DNA of 64,000 nt, taken from Poritiphilus flavus (GTDB lineage: Bacteria > Bacteroidota > Bacteroidia > Flavobacteriales > Flavobacteriaceae). The position numbers were made by a program, and so were the translations under genes. Below, piece after piece: positions 54,245 to 63,338 of the stretch. Position 1 is the first letter of the stretch. Every line of letters starts with the position of its first letter. The stretch lies in the NCBI RefSeq assembly GCF_009901585.1, contig NZ_WXYO01000001.1, positions 778,720 to 842,719 on the forward strand, written 5' to 3'. A model generated the notes under the pieces. That model worked only from the letters and a program-made list of their open reading frames with translations, was not told the DNA's origin and did no database searches.

Positions 54245-56098
54245 ATGTTAGAACTGGCAGGGATTATTATCCTGGGAATATTGGCGCAATGGATGGCATG
54301 GCGGTTGAAACTACCCGCAATCTTACCGCTTATCCTCATTGGCCTGCTCGTTGGACCGATCGCTACCTTGTTTACTGCAGATGGTTCTAAGCTAATTGAA
54401 CCCATTTGGAACGGAAAGAACGGACTTTTCCCGGGCGAAGGCCTTTATTACTTTGTTTCCCTGGCAATTAGCATAATACTTTTTGAAGGGGGCTTAACCC
54501 TAAAGCGTTCTGAAATTCAGAATGTTGGTCCGGTGATCACCAAGCTGATCACTGTGGGGACCCTGGTTACTTTTTTTGCGGCTGGTATAGCCGCTCATTT
54601 TATTTTTGACCTGAGCTGGCAGATGTCTTTCTTGTTTTCGGCCCTGATCATTGTTACCGGTCCTACGGTAATTACACCCATTCTTAGAAATATTCCCTTA
54701 AAAAAGGATATATCAGCCGTATTAAAATGGGAGGGGATCCTTATAGACCCTATTGGCGCGCTGGTTGCAGTACTTGTTTTTGAGTTTATCAGTGTGGGAG
54801 AAGGGCAGGCTTATACCCAGACTGCTCTGATAGAATTTGGAAAGATCATTTTGTTTGGCTTTACCTTCGGATTTACATTTGCTCATGCCCTGGCGTTTGC
54901 CATTAAGCGTAATTTTATCCCTCACTACCTCCTCAATGTGGTGTCGCTTTCGGTGGTGCTTCTGGTCTTCGTGGAATCAGATGTTTTTGCACACGAATCC
55001 GGCCTGCTGGCTGTGGTGATCATGGGGATGGTCATGGGAAATATGGATCTTCCAAACCTCAAAGAACTGCTATATTTTAAGGAATCCCTGAGTGTCTTGT
55101 TGATCTCTATCCTTTTTATCCTGCTCGCGGCGAATATGAATATCAGCGACCTGGAATTGATCTACAACTGGAACACAGCCATACTCTTTGCGGTAATAGT
55201 TTTCGTTGTCAGGCCATTGGGGGTACTCTTGAGTACACAGGGATCCTCACTTAGAACGAATGAAAAACTCTTTATCGGATGGGTGGGCCCCAGAGGTATA
55301 GTAGCAGCTGGTATCGCTTCGCTTTTCGGTTCTAAATTGTTAATAAAAGGAGAGCCGGGCGCGGAATACATCACCCCGCTGGTGTTCATGGTGGTTTTGG
55401 GAACGGTCTTATTGAACGCTACCACCGCGAGATATATCGCAAGGTTACTGGGAGTATTCCTGCAACAGTCTAACGGTATCCTCATAATAGGCGCGTCTGA
55501 GTTTTCAAGACTGATAGGAGAATACCTGAAAAAGAATGACCGGCATGTAGTGCTTATAGACAATAACCCTACCAATGTAGAACAGGCTAAGGAATTGGGA
55601 TTGGAAGCGATTAACGCCAATGTATATTCAGACACCCTTGCGGACAATATTGAGCTAAGTGATGTGGGGTATTTGATGGCGTTGACCGGCAATACGGAGA
55701 TCAACCGGTACGCCATTGATAAGTTTGAAAAGCAATTTGGCGAAAATGGATCTTTTCGCCTGGTCAGCAACGAGGAAATGAATAATCCGGAAGGGGCTCC
55801 CCGTGAAGGGCTGTTTTCCCATACGGATGATTTCATCAAGCTTGTAGAGGCCAGCCGTAAATTTCCGGCGATTCACGAGATAGCCCTGAAAGACAAGTCG
55901 CACTACGATCGACTGCTGGCAATCAGTAATTCAGATAATGATATCGTACCCATATTCCTCAAGGATCCTGAAGGAGACCTCAAGATCATTTCATCCCAAA
56001 GCAAAGATGTACAGGCGATCACAGACGGCTTTCAGCTGGTCTATCTCGGAAAAATGTTCGACGAGGAAAGCGTTGTAAACAAGGCTTTACCCGCCTAA
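54245..56098 (+). CDS. CPA1/2-type Na+(K+)/H+ antiporter with TrkA-N domain
   Basis: 617 residues. The membrane part (~1-400) has 12-13 helices: FEGGLTLKRSEIQ and the ion-site ITGPTVITPILRNI with conserved Thr/Pro and the acidic LIDPIGALVAV. Residues ~405-520 form a RossmanN-fold TrkA-N nucleotide-binding domain (NGILIIGASEFSRLIGEYL...HVVLIDNN) and ~530-617 a TrkA-C-like part. These proteins exchange cytoplasmic Na+ or K+ for protons and sense NAD(H). Gap of 221 bases to the divergent MBL gene holds the promoters of both. Confidence 0.92.
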   Translation: MLELAGIIILGILAQWMAWRLKLPAILPLILIGLLVGPIATLFTADGSKLIEPIWNGKNGLFPGEGLYYFVSLAISIILFEGGLTLKRSEIQNVGPVITKLITVGTLVTFFAAGIAAHFIFDLSWQMSFLFSALIIVTGPTVITPILRNIPLKKDISAVLKWEGILIDPIGALVAVLVFEFISVGEGQAYTQTALIEFGKIILFGFTFGFTFAHALAFAIKRNFIPHYLLNVVSLSVVLLVFVESDVFAHESGLLAVVIMGMVMGNMDLPNLKELLYFKESLSVLLISILFILLAANMNISDLELIYNWNTAILFAVIVFVVRPLGVLLSTQGSSLRTNEKLFIGWVGPRGIVAAGIASLFGSKLLIKGEPGAEYITPLVFMVVLGTVLLNATTARYIARLLGVFLQQSNGILIIGASEFSRLIGEYLKKNDRHVVLIDNNPTNVEQAKELGLEAINANVYSDTLADNIELSDVGYLMALTGNTEINRYAIDKFEKQFGENGSFRLVSNEEMNNPEGAPREGLFSHTDDFIKLVEASRKFPAIHEIALKDKSHYDRLLAISNSDNDIVPIFLKDPEGDLKIISSQSKDVQAITDGFQLVYLGKMFDEESVVNKALPA

Positions 56099-56103
56099 GG
56101 CGA

Positions 56104-56337
56104 TCATCCGGCAAAAGGCTCAGTTTTCCATACAGTCACTGAAATATCATTGCTGGCTATTTCGTATCCCTTTCCTGCTACAAGTTGATAAAAATGCACT
56201 GATGATTCCCGGGTGATCTTGTCCGAAAGTAAGGTTTCATCTATTTCACCTCCTTCCTGGCGCCAGATAAAAATGGAATTCTGTTCAATTTGAATAATAC
56301 GGTGTTTGGCCGTAAACTGGGCAATATATGTGGTCAT
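56104..56337 (-). CDS. Small hypothetical protein
   Basis: 77 residues from ATG 56337, no signal peptide or membrane helix. Notable parts are the start YIAQFTAKHRIIQIEQNSIFIWRQEGG and the end ISVTVWKTEPF. The composition suggests a small beta-rich fold. It converges on the antiporter gene with a 5-base gap and is followed upstream by lepA on the same strand after 130 bases. I do not recognise a family; it could be wrong, though no other frame here is convincing. Confidence 0.6.
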   Translation of the reverse strand: MTTYIAQFTAKHRIIQIEQNSIFIWRQEGGEIDETLLSDKITRESSVHFYQLVAGKGYEIASNDISVTVWKTEPFAG

Positions 56338-56467
56338 TTGGTTTGGAGAACTCTAACGAGTTATTTGGTTTTGACCCTTCAAAATACGGGAATATTTAAT
56401 TCCTTGCAAAAATTGTCAGAAAAAGCAGAGCTGGCTGTTACCCTGGTCGGATCAGTGCTGCAAAGCC

Positions 56468-58264
56468 CTAGTCATTGAGTTTAAGTACGGCCATAAACGC
56501 TTGCTGTGGGATCTCTACATTGCCTACCTGGCGCATGCGTTTCTTACCCTTCTTTTGTTTTTCCAGAAGCTTTCTTTTTCGGGAAATATCCCCTCCGTAA
56601 CATTTTGCGGTCACGTCTTTACGGAGCGCTTTGATGGTTTCCCTGGAAATGATCTTGGAACCGATAGCGGCCTGAATAGGAATGTCAAACTGCTGCCTTG
56701 GGATAAGCTCTTTGAGCTTTTCACACATTTTTTTACCGATGTGGTAGGCGTTATCCGCATGAACCAGGGCCGAAAGCGCATCCACGGGCTGGGCATTCAA
56801 CAGTATATCTACCCGCACCAATTTAGAAACCCGCATCCCGATCGGGGCGTAGTCAAACGAAGCGTAACCCTTAGAGACGGTTTTTAGCCTGTCGTAGAAA
56901 TCAAAGACGATCTCCGCAAGCGGCATATCAAAATTCAATTCAACCCGCTCCGGAGTGAGGTAAGTCTGGTTGGTGATCTGGCCCCGCTTCTCAATGCAAA
57001 GCGACATCACATTTCCAACAAAATCCGACTTGGTGATCACCGTGGCCTTAATATAAGGCTCCTCCACCCGGTCTACCGTAGACGGATCGGGAAGGTCGGA
57101 AGGGTTATTAACAATAATGGACTGATCGGTATTTTTAGTGGTATAGGCGTGATAACTTACGTTTGGAACGGTGGTGATCACAGTCATATTGAACTCCCGC
57201 TCCAGGCGCTCCTGAATGATCTCCATATGGAGCATCCCCAGGAAACCACAACGAAATCCGAAGCCCAGGGCCGCACTGCTTTCCGGGGTAAAAACAAGAG
57301 AGGCATCGTTGAGTTGTAGCTTTTCCATGGAAGAACGCAATTCCTCAAAATCCTCAGTATCCACAGGGTAAATGCCTGCAAATACCATAGGTTTTACATC
57401 CTCAAATCCGGCGATCGCATTATCTGTGGGCTTGTTGGCATCGGTAATCGTATCCCCGACTTTAACTTCTCGGGCATCCTTGATCCCGGTGATGAGGTAG
57501 CCCACATCTCCGGTATTGATCTGTTGCTTGGGTTGCTGTGTCAGTTTCAAGGTTCCCACCTCATCGGCAAAATAGTCCTTACCGGTAGCTACGAATTTTA
57601 TCTTTTGACCCTTGTGAATGGACCCGTTTACCACCCGGAAGTATGTTTCCACTCCGCGGAATGGGTTATAAACCGAATCAAAAACCAGGGCCTGCAACGG
57701 CTCTTCCGGATTACCTTCCGGAGCCGGGATCCTTTCTATGATGGCCTCCAGGATATCCTCAATTCCAATACCGGTCTTAGCACTGGCCGGGATCACTTCT
57801 TCAGCCGAGCATCCAAGCAGATCCACAATATCGTCTGTAACTTCTTCAGGATTGGCGCTGGGTAGATCTACCTTGTTCAGTACGGGTATGATCTCCAGAT
57901 CGTTTTCCAAAGCCAGGTAAAGGTTAGAGATGGTCTGGGCTTGTATGCTCTGGGCGGCGTCGACAACCAATAATGCCCCCTCGCAGGCGGCAATGGAACG
58001 GGAAACCTCGTATGAGAAATCCACGTGTCCGGGAGTATCTATTAGATTTAAGATATAGGATTCTCCCTGGTACTCGTATTCCATCTGGATGGCGTGACTC
58101 TTAATGGTGATCCCCCTTTCACGCTCTAGGTCCATATTGTCCAGCAACTGGTCCTGCTTTTCCCTTTCAGTTACAGATCCGGTAAAGTCCAACAGGCGGT
58201 CTGCCAGGGTACTTTTACCGTGGTCAATATGTGCGATAATGCAAAAGTTGCGAATGTTCTTCAT
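56468..58264 (-). CDS. lepA: Elongation factor 4 (ribosomal back-translocase)
   Basis: 598 residues, usual LepA length. GTPase motifs: [15 protein letters not shown] (G1), RGITIK (G2), DTPGHVDF (G3), NKVD (G4). The later domains and the LepA-specific C-terminus ([34 protein letters not shown]) are complete. It acts on stalled ribosomes and in ribosome biogenesis. On the minus strand, divergent from dusB. Confidence 0.97.
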   Translation of the reverse strand: MKNIRNFCIIAHIDHGKSTLADRLLDFTGSVTEREKQDQLLDNMDLERERGITIKSHAIQMEYEYQGESYILNLIDTPGHVDFSYEVSRSIAACEGALLVVDAAQSIQAQTISNLYLALENDLEIIPVLNKVDLPSANPEEVTDDIVDLLGCSAEEVIPASAKTGIGIEDILEAIIERIPAPEGNPEEPLQALVFDSVYNPFRGVETYFRVVNGSIHKGQKIKFVATGKDYFADEVGTLKLTQQPKQQINTGDVGYLITGIKDAREVKVGDTITDANKPTDNAIAGFEDVKPMVFAGIYPVDTEDFEELRSSMEKLQLNDASLVFTPESSAALGFGFRCGFLGMLHMEIIQERLEREFNMTVITTVPNVSYHAYTTKNTDQSIIVNNPSDLPDPSTVDRVEEPYIKATVITKSDFVGNVMSLCIEKRGQITNQTYLTPERVELNFDMPLAEIVFDFYDRLKTVSKGYASFDYAPIGMRVSKLVRVDILLNAQPVDALSALVHADNAYHIGKKMCEKLKELIPRQQFDIPIQAAIGSKIISRETIKALRKDVTAKCYGGDISRKRKLLEKQKKGKKRMRQVGNVEIPQQAFMAVLKLND

Positions 58265-58311
58265 AAGTGTTGAACCCTATCAACAGGAGCTGTTAGCCCA
58301 ATTTGAGAGGG

Positions 58312-58319
58312 CAAAGATA
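58312..58319 (-). promoter_or_regulatory. Candidate -7 box of lepA
   Basis: On the minus strand it reads TATCTTTG (TAnnTTTG), about 48 bases upstream of the lepA ATG. No convincing TTG at -33. Confidence 0.35.
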
Positions 58320-58405
58320 CGGTTATTGTTTGTTCTATTTTTGGTATGAAGCTATTTTTCGATGCATGAAAATGCGGCAAATGGGCCCAAATGCGCAATT
58401 TTGAC

Positions 58406-58413
58406 TAATTTTG
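58406..58413 (+). promoter_or_regulatory. Candidate -7 box of dusB
   Basis: TAATTTTG fits TAnnTTTG and ends 25 bases before the proposed TTG start of dusB. No clear TTG lies at -33. Confidence 0.4.
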
Positions 58414-58438
58414 CAGTCGCAAAAGATATCTGAGACAG

Positions 58439-59431
58439 TTGGTAAAGATAGATAAGATAGAACTTCCGGATTTTCCCTTGCTCCTCGCACCTATGGAGGA
58501 TGTAAGTGATCCGCCATTCCGTGCGCTATGCAAAGAGCAGGGTGCGGATGTGGTGTATACGGAATTCATTTCATCAGAGGGGCTGATCCGCGATGCGGCG
58601 AAAAGCGTGATGAAGCTGGACATTTATGAGAAAGAACGTCCGGTAGGTATACAGATCTTCGGTGCCAACCTGGATTCCATGTTGCGTTCCGTAGAGATCG
58701 TAGAAAAATCCAACCCGGATATCATCGACATCAATTTTGGATGCCCTGTTAAGAAAGTGGTATGCAAGGGAGCCGGAGCGGGGATTTTGAGAGATATTCC
58801 GCTCATGGTTAAGTTGACTGAGGCCATGGTAAAGCACACCCATTTGCCGGTTACCGTTAAAACCAGGCTGGGTTGGGACCACGATTCCATTAAGATCGTT
58901 GAGGTGGCGGAACGCCTGCAGGATGTTGGCTGCAAGGCCATTGCTATCCACGGGCGTACCAGGGTGCAAATGTACAAGGGCAATGCCAATTGGGACCCTA
59001 TCGCCGCCGTGAAGAACAACCCCAGAATGCATATTCCTGTTTTTGGGAACGGGGATGTAGACAGTCCGGAGGCTGCAAAGCGGATGCGGGACGATTACGG
59101 TCTGGACGGGGCCATGATAGGCAGGGCCAGCATTGGTTATCCCTGGTTTTTCAAGGAGGTAAAACACTTTTTGGCAACCGGTGAGCACCTGGATCCGCCA
59201 ACTATGGAGGAAAGGGTAACCGCCGCCAGAAGGCACCTGCAAATGTCTATAGATTGGAAGGGCGAAAAGCTTGGGGTTTTTGAGACCAGGCGTCACTACA
59301 CCAATTACTTCAAAGGTATTCCGAACTTTAAGGAGTATCGGATGAAAATGGTTACCAGCGACGCCTCAGAGGATGTATTTGCCGCTTTTGATGAGGTTCT
59401 GGAAAAATTCGGAGATCACGTATTTGCCTGA
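58439..59431 (+). CDS. dusB: tRNA-dihydrouridine synthase (DusB type)
   Basis: 330 residues. FMN-dependent TIM-barrel enzyme reducing uridines in the D loop of tRNA. Visible: LPDFPLLLAPMEDVSDPPFRALC, FGCPVKKVVCKGAGAGIL with the catalytic cysteine, KTRLGWDHDS, HGRTR and GNGDV. The best start is TTG at 58439 because the family begins VKIxxIELPDFPL; the first ATG (58492) would cut off part of the first beta strand and the FMN-contact segment. Converges with the permease gene end to end. Confidence 0.94.
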   Translation: MVKIDKIELPDFPLLLAPMEDVSDPPFRALCKEQGADVVYTEFISSEGLIRDAAKSVMKLDIYEKERPVGIQIFGANLDSMLRSVEIVEKSNPDIIDINFGCPVKKVVCKGAGAGILRDIPLMVKLTEAMVKHTHLPVTVKTRLGWDHDSIKIVEVAERLQDVGCKAIAIHGRTRVQMYKGNANWDPIAAVKNNPRMHIPVFGNGDVDSPEAAKRMRDDYGLDGAMIGRASIGYPWFFKEVKHFLATGEHLDPPTMEERVTAARRHLQMSIDWKGEKLGVFETRRHYTNYFKGIPNFKEYRMKMVTSDASEDVFAAFDEVLEKFGDHVFA

Positions 59432-60637
59432 TCAGGCCAACATTTTTCTGTTTACCCTGCTACTGGCGATCTTAGCTGCGATCACCCCCAACACTACAAT
59501 TGTGGCCAGTACAATAAACACATTAATTGGGCGGAATTCAACCGGATAGGCCAGGGAAGGAGTGATCATCAACCATCCGAATGCTATTTGGGACCAAATC
59601 AGCAGGGAAGCGACCACTACACCTATCAACCCGCCAAAACTGGTGACCATAACCCCCTGGAGAAAGTAGATCCTTCGCAATTCTTTGAGGGTGGTACCCA
59701 GGCTGTAGAGGGTTTTGGAGTTTTGCTGTTTGTCCAGTATCATCATGATGATGGCCCCAACCACATTGAAGAGGGCAATGATCAGAACCAGGGTAAAAAT
59801 GAGGTAGGTAGCGACGTTTTCGGTGTTTAACATACGGTAGAGCGTACTGTTGAGTTGCCGTCTGTCCTGTACGAGAACAACATCCCCCAATACTTCATAG
59901 ATCTGGTTTCGAATTGCCTCCTCGTCTGCTTCAGGCATCAACTTAAAATTCACCCCGGATACCTGGGTGCTGTCTTTTTCAAGTAGCGCCTGCACCAGAG
60001 GCAGGGCAGTGATCACGTACTTTTTGTCCAGGTTCTCCTCTATGGCATAGACACCAGATAATACTACGGAAAGTTGGTTGTACAACTGGTCTCCGAAGGA
60101 TTGTGGCCTTAAGGAGCCCGTTCCCGGTTTGGGAGCAAGAATAAGCATGGGGCTGCGGTAGTCCTGCACGGCCATCCCCAGCAGATTGGCAATTTCTATC
60201 CCGGCGACTGCCTGTTGGGCGTCAATACCCCATTGTCCGATATACATGGTGCTGTCTACCCCTGTGGTACGGATATAGTTTTCGTCTACGCCTTTGATGT
60301 AGGCGATATGGCTTTTCTTTTGGTGATTTAGATAGACCCGCTCTTCCAGTTCTTTGGAGAAGGATGCGATTCCCTCAATTTTGGCCAGGTCTTCCTCCTG
60401 AGCTGCAATTAGCGTGTAGGACTTTCCGAAAGCCGGGGTGGCCTTGAGGTCGGGATCAAAGGTGTTGGTAAACGATAAGCTGAAGGTTTTGAGGCCTGCA
60501 AAGCCTGATAGTACTATGAACAAGGCGGCAGACCCGATAACAATGACCAGGAAGGTAATGAAGTTGATAATGTTTACCGCATTTTGGCTGCTTTTGGACC
60601 TCAGGTACCTCTTTGCTATGTAAGCCGGGAAATTCAA
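59432..60637 (-). CDS. FtsX/LolE-type ABC transporter permease
   Basis: 401 residues. One N-terminal helix (VNIINFITFLVIVIGSAALFIVLSGF), a large periplasmic MacB-PCD-like domain (~45-265), then three C-terminal helices (~275-390), the LolC/LolE/FtsX plan. No ATPase partner is next to it. Such proteins export lipoproteins (Lol) or shape septum/peptidoglycan activity; a Lol-like role is the family default for this architecture. Starts 9 bases after rbfA. Confidence 0.88.
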   Translation of the reverse strand: MNFPAYIAKRYLRSKSSQNAVNIINFITFLVIVIGSAALFIVLSGFAGLKTFSLSFTNTFDPDLKATPAFGKSYTLIAAQEEDLAKIEGIASFSKELEERVYLNHQKKSHIAYIKGVDENYIRTTGVDSTMYIGQWGIDAQQAVAGIEIANLLGMAVQDYRSPMLILAPKPGTGSLRPQSFGDQLYNQLSVVLSGVYAIEENLDKKYVITALPLVQALLEKDSTQVSGVNFKLMPEADEEAIRNQIYEVLGDVVLVQDRRQLNSTLYRMLNTENVATYLIFTLVLIIALFNVVGAIIMMILDKQQNSKTLYSLGTTLKELRRIYFLQGVMVTSFGGLIGVVVASLLIWSQIAFGWLMITPSLAYPVEFRPINVFIVLATIVVLGVIAAKIASSRVNRKMLA

Positions 60638-60646
60638 TCAGAAAGG

Positions 60647-61039
60647 CTAGGATTTTTTTCGTTTTGCCAGGAGGTCCGGTTTTTCAATGGGGTTATCGCC
60701 TCCTTTCAGGGATTGATCGATCTTGTCTATATAGTCCAGGGAATCGTCCAGGAAGAAGCTGAGTTCCGGGATACGTCTCAATTGATTTCGGGTGCGCCGG
60801 GCCAGCTCGTGTTTTATAAGGTGTTGGTTGGATTTAACCCCCGCCATGAGTTTTTCGCTGTTCTTTGAAGGGAAAATACTCAGATAGACTTTGGCGATGG
60901 ACAGGTCTGTGGTGACTGAAACTTTGGAAACAGAGATCAGCGTACCCCTCATTCCACCATCGGTTGCTGCCCGCTGTAAAATGTCTGCCAGATCTTTTTG
61001 CAAAACCCCGGCGATCTTTTTCTGTCTTTGTGTTTCCAT
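60647..61039 (-). CDS. rbfA: Ribosome-binding factor A
   Basis: 130 residues. KH-like fold with RQKKIAGVLQKDLADILQRAATDGG at the start, ISVSKVSVTTDLSIAKVYLSIFP in the middle and LARRTRNQLRRIPELSFFLDDSLDYIDKI at the end, all diagnostic. It binds the 30S subunit late in assembly and helps 16S 5'-end processing. Followed by the permease gene. A TATTTTTG element on the minus strand at 61044-61051 lies only a few bases before the ATG. Confidence 0.95.
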   Translation of the reverse strand: METQRQKKIAGVLQKDLADILQRAATDGGMRGTLISVSKVSVTTDLSIAKVYLSIFPSKNSEKLMAGVKSNQHLIKHELARRTRNQLRRIPELSFFLDDSLDYIDKIDQSLKGGDNPIEKPDLLAKRKKS

Positions 61040-61043
61040 AGGG

Positions 61044-61051
61044 CAAAAATA
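61044..61051 (-). promoter_or_regulatory. Candidate -7 box of rbfA, placing transcription start at or near the start codon
   Basis: Minus-strand TATTTTTG fits TAnnTTTG. With the usual 6-7-base gap, transcription would begin at about 61037-61039, the rbfA ATG itself, giving a leaderless or near-leaderless mRNA. No good -33 element supports it. Confidence 0.35.
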
Positions 61052-61090
61052 CGGATAGTATTGCGTAATTTAGTGGTAGAACCTAAGATA

Positions 61091-61489
61091 GTGAAGAAAA
61101 TAGAACATATTGGTATAGCGGTAAAGGACCTGGAGGCTTCTAACCGCGTTTTTGAAAAGCTTTTTGGCCAGGCGCATTACAAGGTAGAGGAAGTGGCCTC
61201 GGAGGGTGTACGCACCTCATTTTTTCAGTCGGGCCCGAACAAAATAGAACTCTTGGAAGCGACAAATCCGGACAGTCCGATCGCCAAATTCCTGGAAAGA
61301 AAGGGTGAGGGGATCCATCATATCGCTTTTGCGGTGGATGATATTCAGGCGGAGATTGAGCGATTGAAGGCTGAAGGTTTCAGGGTGTTGCATGAAAGCC
61401 CGAAAAAGGGAGCGGACAATAAGCTGATTGCCTTTTTACACCCAAAGAGCTCCAATGGAGTGCTGGTGGAGTTGTGCCAGGACGCCTAG
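61091..61489 (+). CDS. mce: Methylmalonyl-CoA epimerase
   Basis: 132 residues from GTG 61091 (KKIEHIGIAVKDLEASNRVFEKL); the longer frame upstream enters rbfA and has no family homology. Vicinal-oxygen-chelate metal site: H in IEHIGIAV, Q/E in PNKIELLEATNP, H in GIHHIAFAVDD and E in GVLVELCQ. It interconverts (S)- and (R)-methylmalonyl-CoA in propionate/branched-chain metabolism. Divergent from rbfA. Confidence 0.94.
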   Translation: MKKIEHIGIAVKDLEASNRVFEKLFGQAHYKVEEVASEGVRTSFFQSGPNKIELLEATNPDSPIAKFLERKGEGIHHIAFAVDDIQAEIERLKAEGFRVLHESPKKGADNKLIAFLHPKSSNGVLVELCQDA

Positions 61490-61914
61490 ATTCAGCTGGC
61501 AGTTTGCAGTAGGAAAGTTCTTTTTGTCACCCCGAGCGCAGTCGAGGGGTAAATAGTAAAGAATTCTCCTGCGCTAAAGCTACGGAGGACAAGGGTGGGG
61601 AAAAAGAAGAACAATCCTCCTACGCTAAAGCTTCGGCGGATACTATTTGCGCAGGAGTAAAATAAATTCTAATATTGCAGTCCGAATTTTGAGGGTGGAT
61701 GAAAAGTGAACCGACGGCCTCAAAATAACTTATTGAAAGTACACCGGTCTTATACCTGCCCGACTGTACGAGGCAGGCGGGGTATAGTTGGTTACCTGCC
61801 TACCTGTCGGTATCGGCAGGCAGGGAGCACCTGACAGAACTGCTTGAATAATAGAATTGTATCTTAGATTGGGATACAGAAAATGGCGGTTCAAGACATA
61901 TTATTAACTACAAT
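61490..61914. repeat. Intergenic cluster of palindromic repeats between mce and tRNA
   Basis: No gene in 425 bases. Short hairpin units fill it: CACCCCGAGCGCAGTCGAGGGGT near 61529-61550 (20-base core ACCCCGAGCGCAGTCGAGGG); TCCTGCGCTAAAGCTACGG at 61567 and a variant TCCTACGCTAAAGCTTCGGC at 61618; a GC-rich unit with CCTGCCC...GGCAGGC at 61755-61780; and CCTGCC...GGCAGG at 61795-61823. Arms CTCCTGCGC (61566) and GCGCAGGAG (61649) enclose the middle. Similar hairpin repeats are scattered between genes in many flavobacterial chromosomes, from general knowledge. Confidence 0.75.
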
Positions 61915-61988
61915 GGTCCTATAGCTCAGTTGGTTAGAGCACCTGACTCATAATCAGGGGGTCCCTGGTTCGAGCCCAGGTGGGACCA
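61915..61988 (+). tRNA. tRNA with CAU anticodon (elongator Met, or Ile2 if lysidine-modified)
   Basis: Acceptor GGTCCTA (61915-61921) pairs with TGGGACC (61981-61987), discriminator A at 61988, D arm with TTGGTTAGA, anticodon stem CCTGA/TCAGG with loop CTCATAA (anticodon CAT), and T arm with GGTTCGAGCCC. It is an elongator-type tRNA, since the acceptor 1-72 pair is intact. Met versus Ile2 cannot be settled from sequence alone. CCA not encoded in full. Confidence 0.95.
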
Positions 61989-61997
61989 CATATTCCG

Positions 61998-62034
61998 AGA
62001 AACCCTGACCGAAGCGTCAGGGTTTCTTATTTTT
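61998..62034 (+). terminator. Rho-independent terminator after the CAU tRNA
   Basis: Perfect 12-bp stem AGAAACCCTGAC (61998-62009) / GTCAGGGTTTCT (62016-62027), loop CGAAGC, then TATTTTT. Strong hairpin placed 10 bases after the tRNA. Confidence 0.9.
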
Positions 62035-62126
62035 AGTCCTAAGCGAACTAACCCAGTTTGCCCACTTGTAATGAAATAAAGGTCGAAATTTACTAAGACT
62101 TTGTTTTGTGCTAAGACTTCCTGATA

Positions 62127-62927
62127 TCAATCCAACTCCTTGATCATAATATTCTTAAATTCCACCCCTTGGCCCTCAGCTTGCAGGCCAATATAACCCT
62201 CACTTAGAAGTTTTCCATCTATTTTGATAGCCCGGTCAAAGCGATTGGCAACCCCACCACCTATTTGGGGTTGTGTGTACCGCAGTACCTCCTTGCCATT
62301 GACCTTATGGATCACTAATGAATCACGGTATACCACAAGTTCTCCCTTAACCCATTGGTTCCAGGCATAGGTTTCGGAAGTTGAACTGATGCAATGTCTG
62401 GGATCCATGGAGCCTTCGAAAATCACTTCAGTACCCGGGGAGCACATATTACCCGTTGGCCGCGGCCCTTTACCTTCATCCGCCAACATCTGATACTCCA
62501 CAGAAATTGGCCAATCCTGTTCCTTTAATATGGTTTTTGGGTCCTGGGAGTGAAACATGATACCGCTATTGCGATAGGTATAGTCCGGCGCATCCGGCAT
62601 CCATTGATCCGTAAATCGATATTCAAATTTTAAGTGAAATTTAGAAAAAGCTTCCTTGTAGAACAGATGTCCGTAGCGCTCGTTGAACTCCGAATAATCA
62701 TCGTAATTCACTTGTATGGCCCCATTGACCACCCTAAAGGTATTGGCATAGTTGTCACCGTAGTCATGATGGTGGAATTTTGCCACCCATCCGTCAAGAT
62801 CTTTACCATTGAACAGCGGCTGCCATTCATCCTTTTGGCTTTGGCAGGAAACGAACCAAAGAGAAAGACAGCAGGCGAATACCGAGATACCTGCTATGGT
62901 TAATTTCTTTTTTTTGAGGGTTTTCAT
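62127..62927 (-). CDS. DUF1080 (3-keto-disaccharide-hydrolase-like) lipoprotein
   Basis: 266 residues. Lipobox LWFVSC (C28). The DUF1080 lectin-like beta-sandwich is clear: WQPLFNGKDLDGWVAKF, FHLKFEYRFTDQWMPDAPDYTYRNSGIMFHSQDP, and the C-terminal GYIGLQAEGQGVEFKNIMIKEL. Family members bind or hydrolyse glycans and some cleave 3-keto-glycosides made by Gfo/Idh enzymes. None of its neighbours is a sugar enzyme here, but the window has two Gfo/Idh genes and a COG1082 barrel elsewhere. Confidence 0.93.
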   Translation of the reverse strand: MKTLKKKKLTIAGISVFACCLSLWFVSCQSQKDEWQPLFNGKDLDGWVAKFHHHDYGDNYANTFRVVNGAIQVNYDDYSEFNERYGHLFYKEAFSKFHLKFEYRFTDQWMPDAPDYTYRNSGIMFHSQDPKTILKEQDWPISVEYQMLADEGKGPRPTGNMCSPGTEVIFEGSMDPRHCISSTSETYAWNQWVKGELVVYRDSLVIHKVNGKEVLRYTQPQIGGGVANRFDRAIKIDGKLLSEGYIGLQAEGQGVEFKNIMIKELD

Positions 62928-63338
62928 ATTAGAGCGTCGGTTTATACCATAGTAGCTTGGTTAAAAGCAATATTTGGGAGGGAAAGGAGAATTACAAAAT
63001 CACAAAGATTTATTCGACTCCTACAGGAAACTCTCATAACATTTTGATTTCCTACAAGTTAATAATAGAAGGGAAAAAAGGAAAATAAAATTTTTAAGAA
63101 AAATAAGCTAGATTCCTATCAATTGGTTCGGATTTCAACGCTCATAAAATCCTATTTCGGAGCAAATTGGCGGCAATCTTATCCTCCGGAAGGTCATGAG
63201 GAGCTCATTGAAAGCTGTTATTACTCCCCACTCGGAACACACATTTATTTTCAAATAGAGACAGTTGTTACTTTCCTTTTAAAGTGTTGAGCATAAGGCA
63301 CTAGCTTAATAGGAGAATTCATACAACTGATTTAGATT
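62928..63338. other. AT-rich intergenic region before the BspA-type gene
   Basis: 411 bases with no reading frame of note, AT-rich with long A runs near 63070-63105. It should hold the promoter of the DUF1080 gene (minus) and of the BspA-type gene (plus). I see no repeat family, tRNA or clear TAnnTTTG pair. Confidence 0.6.
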
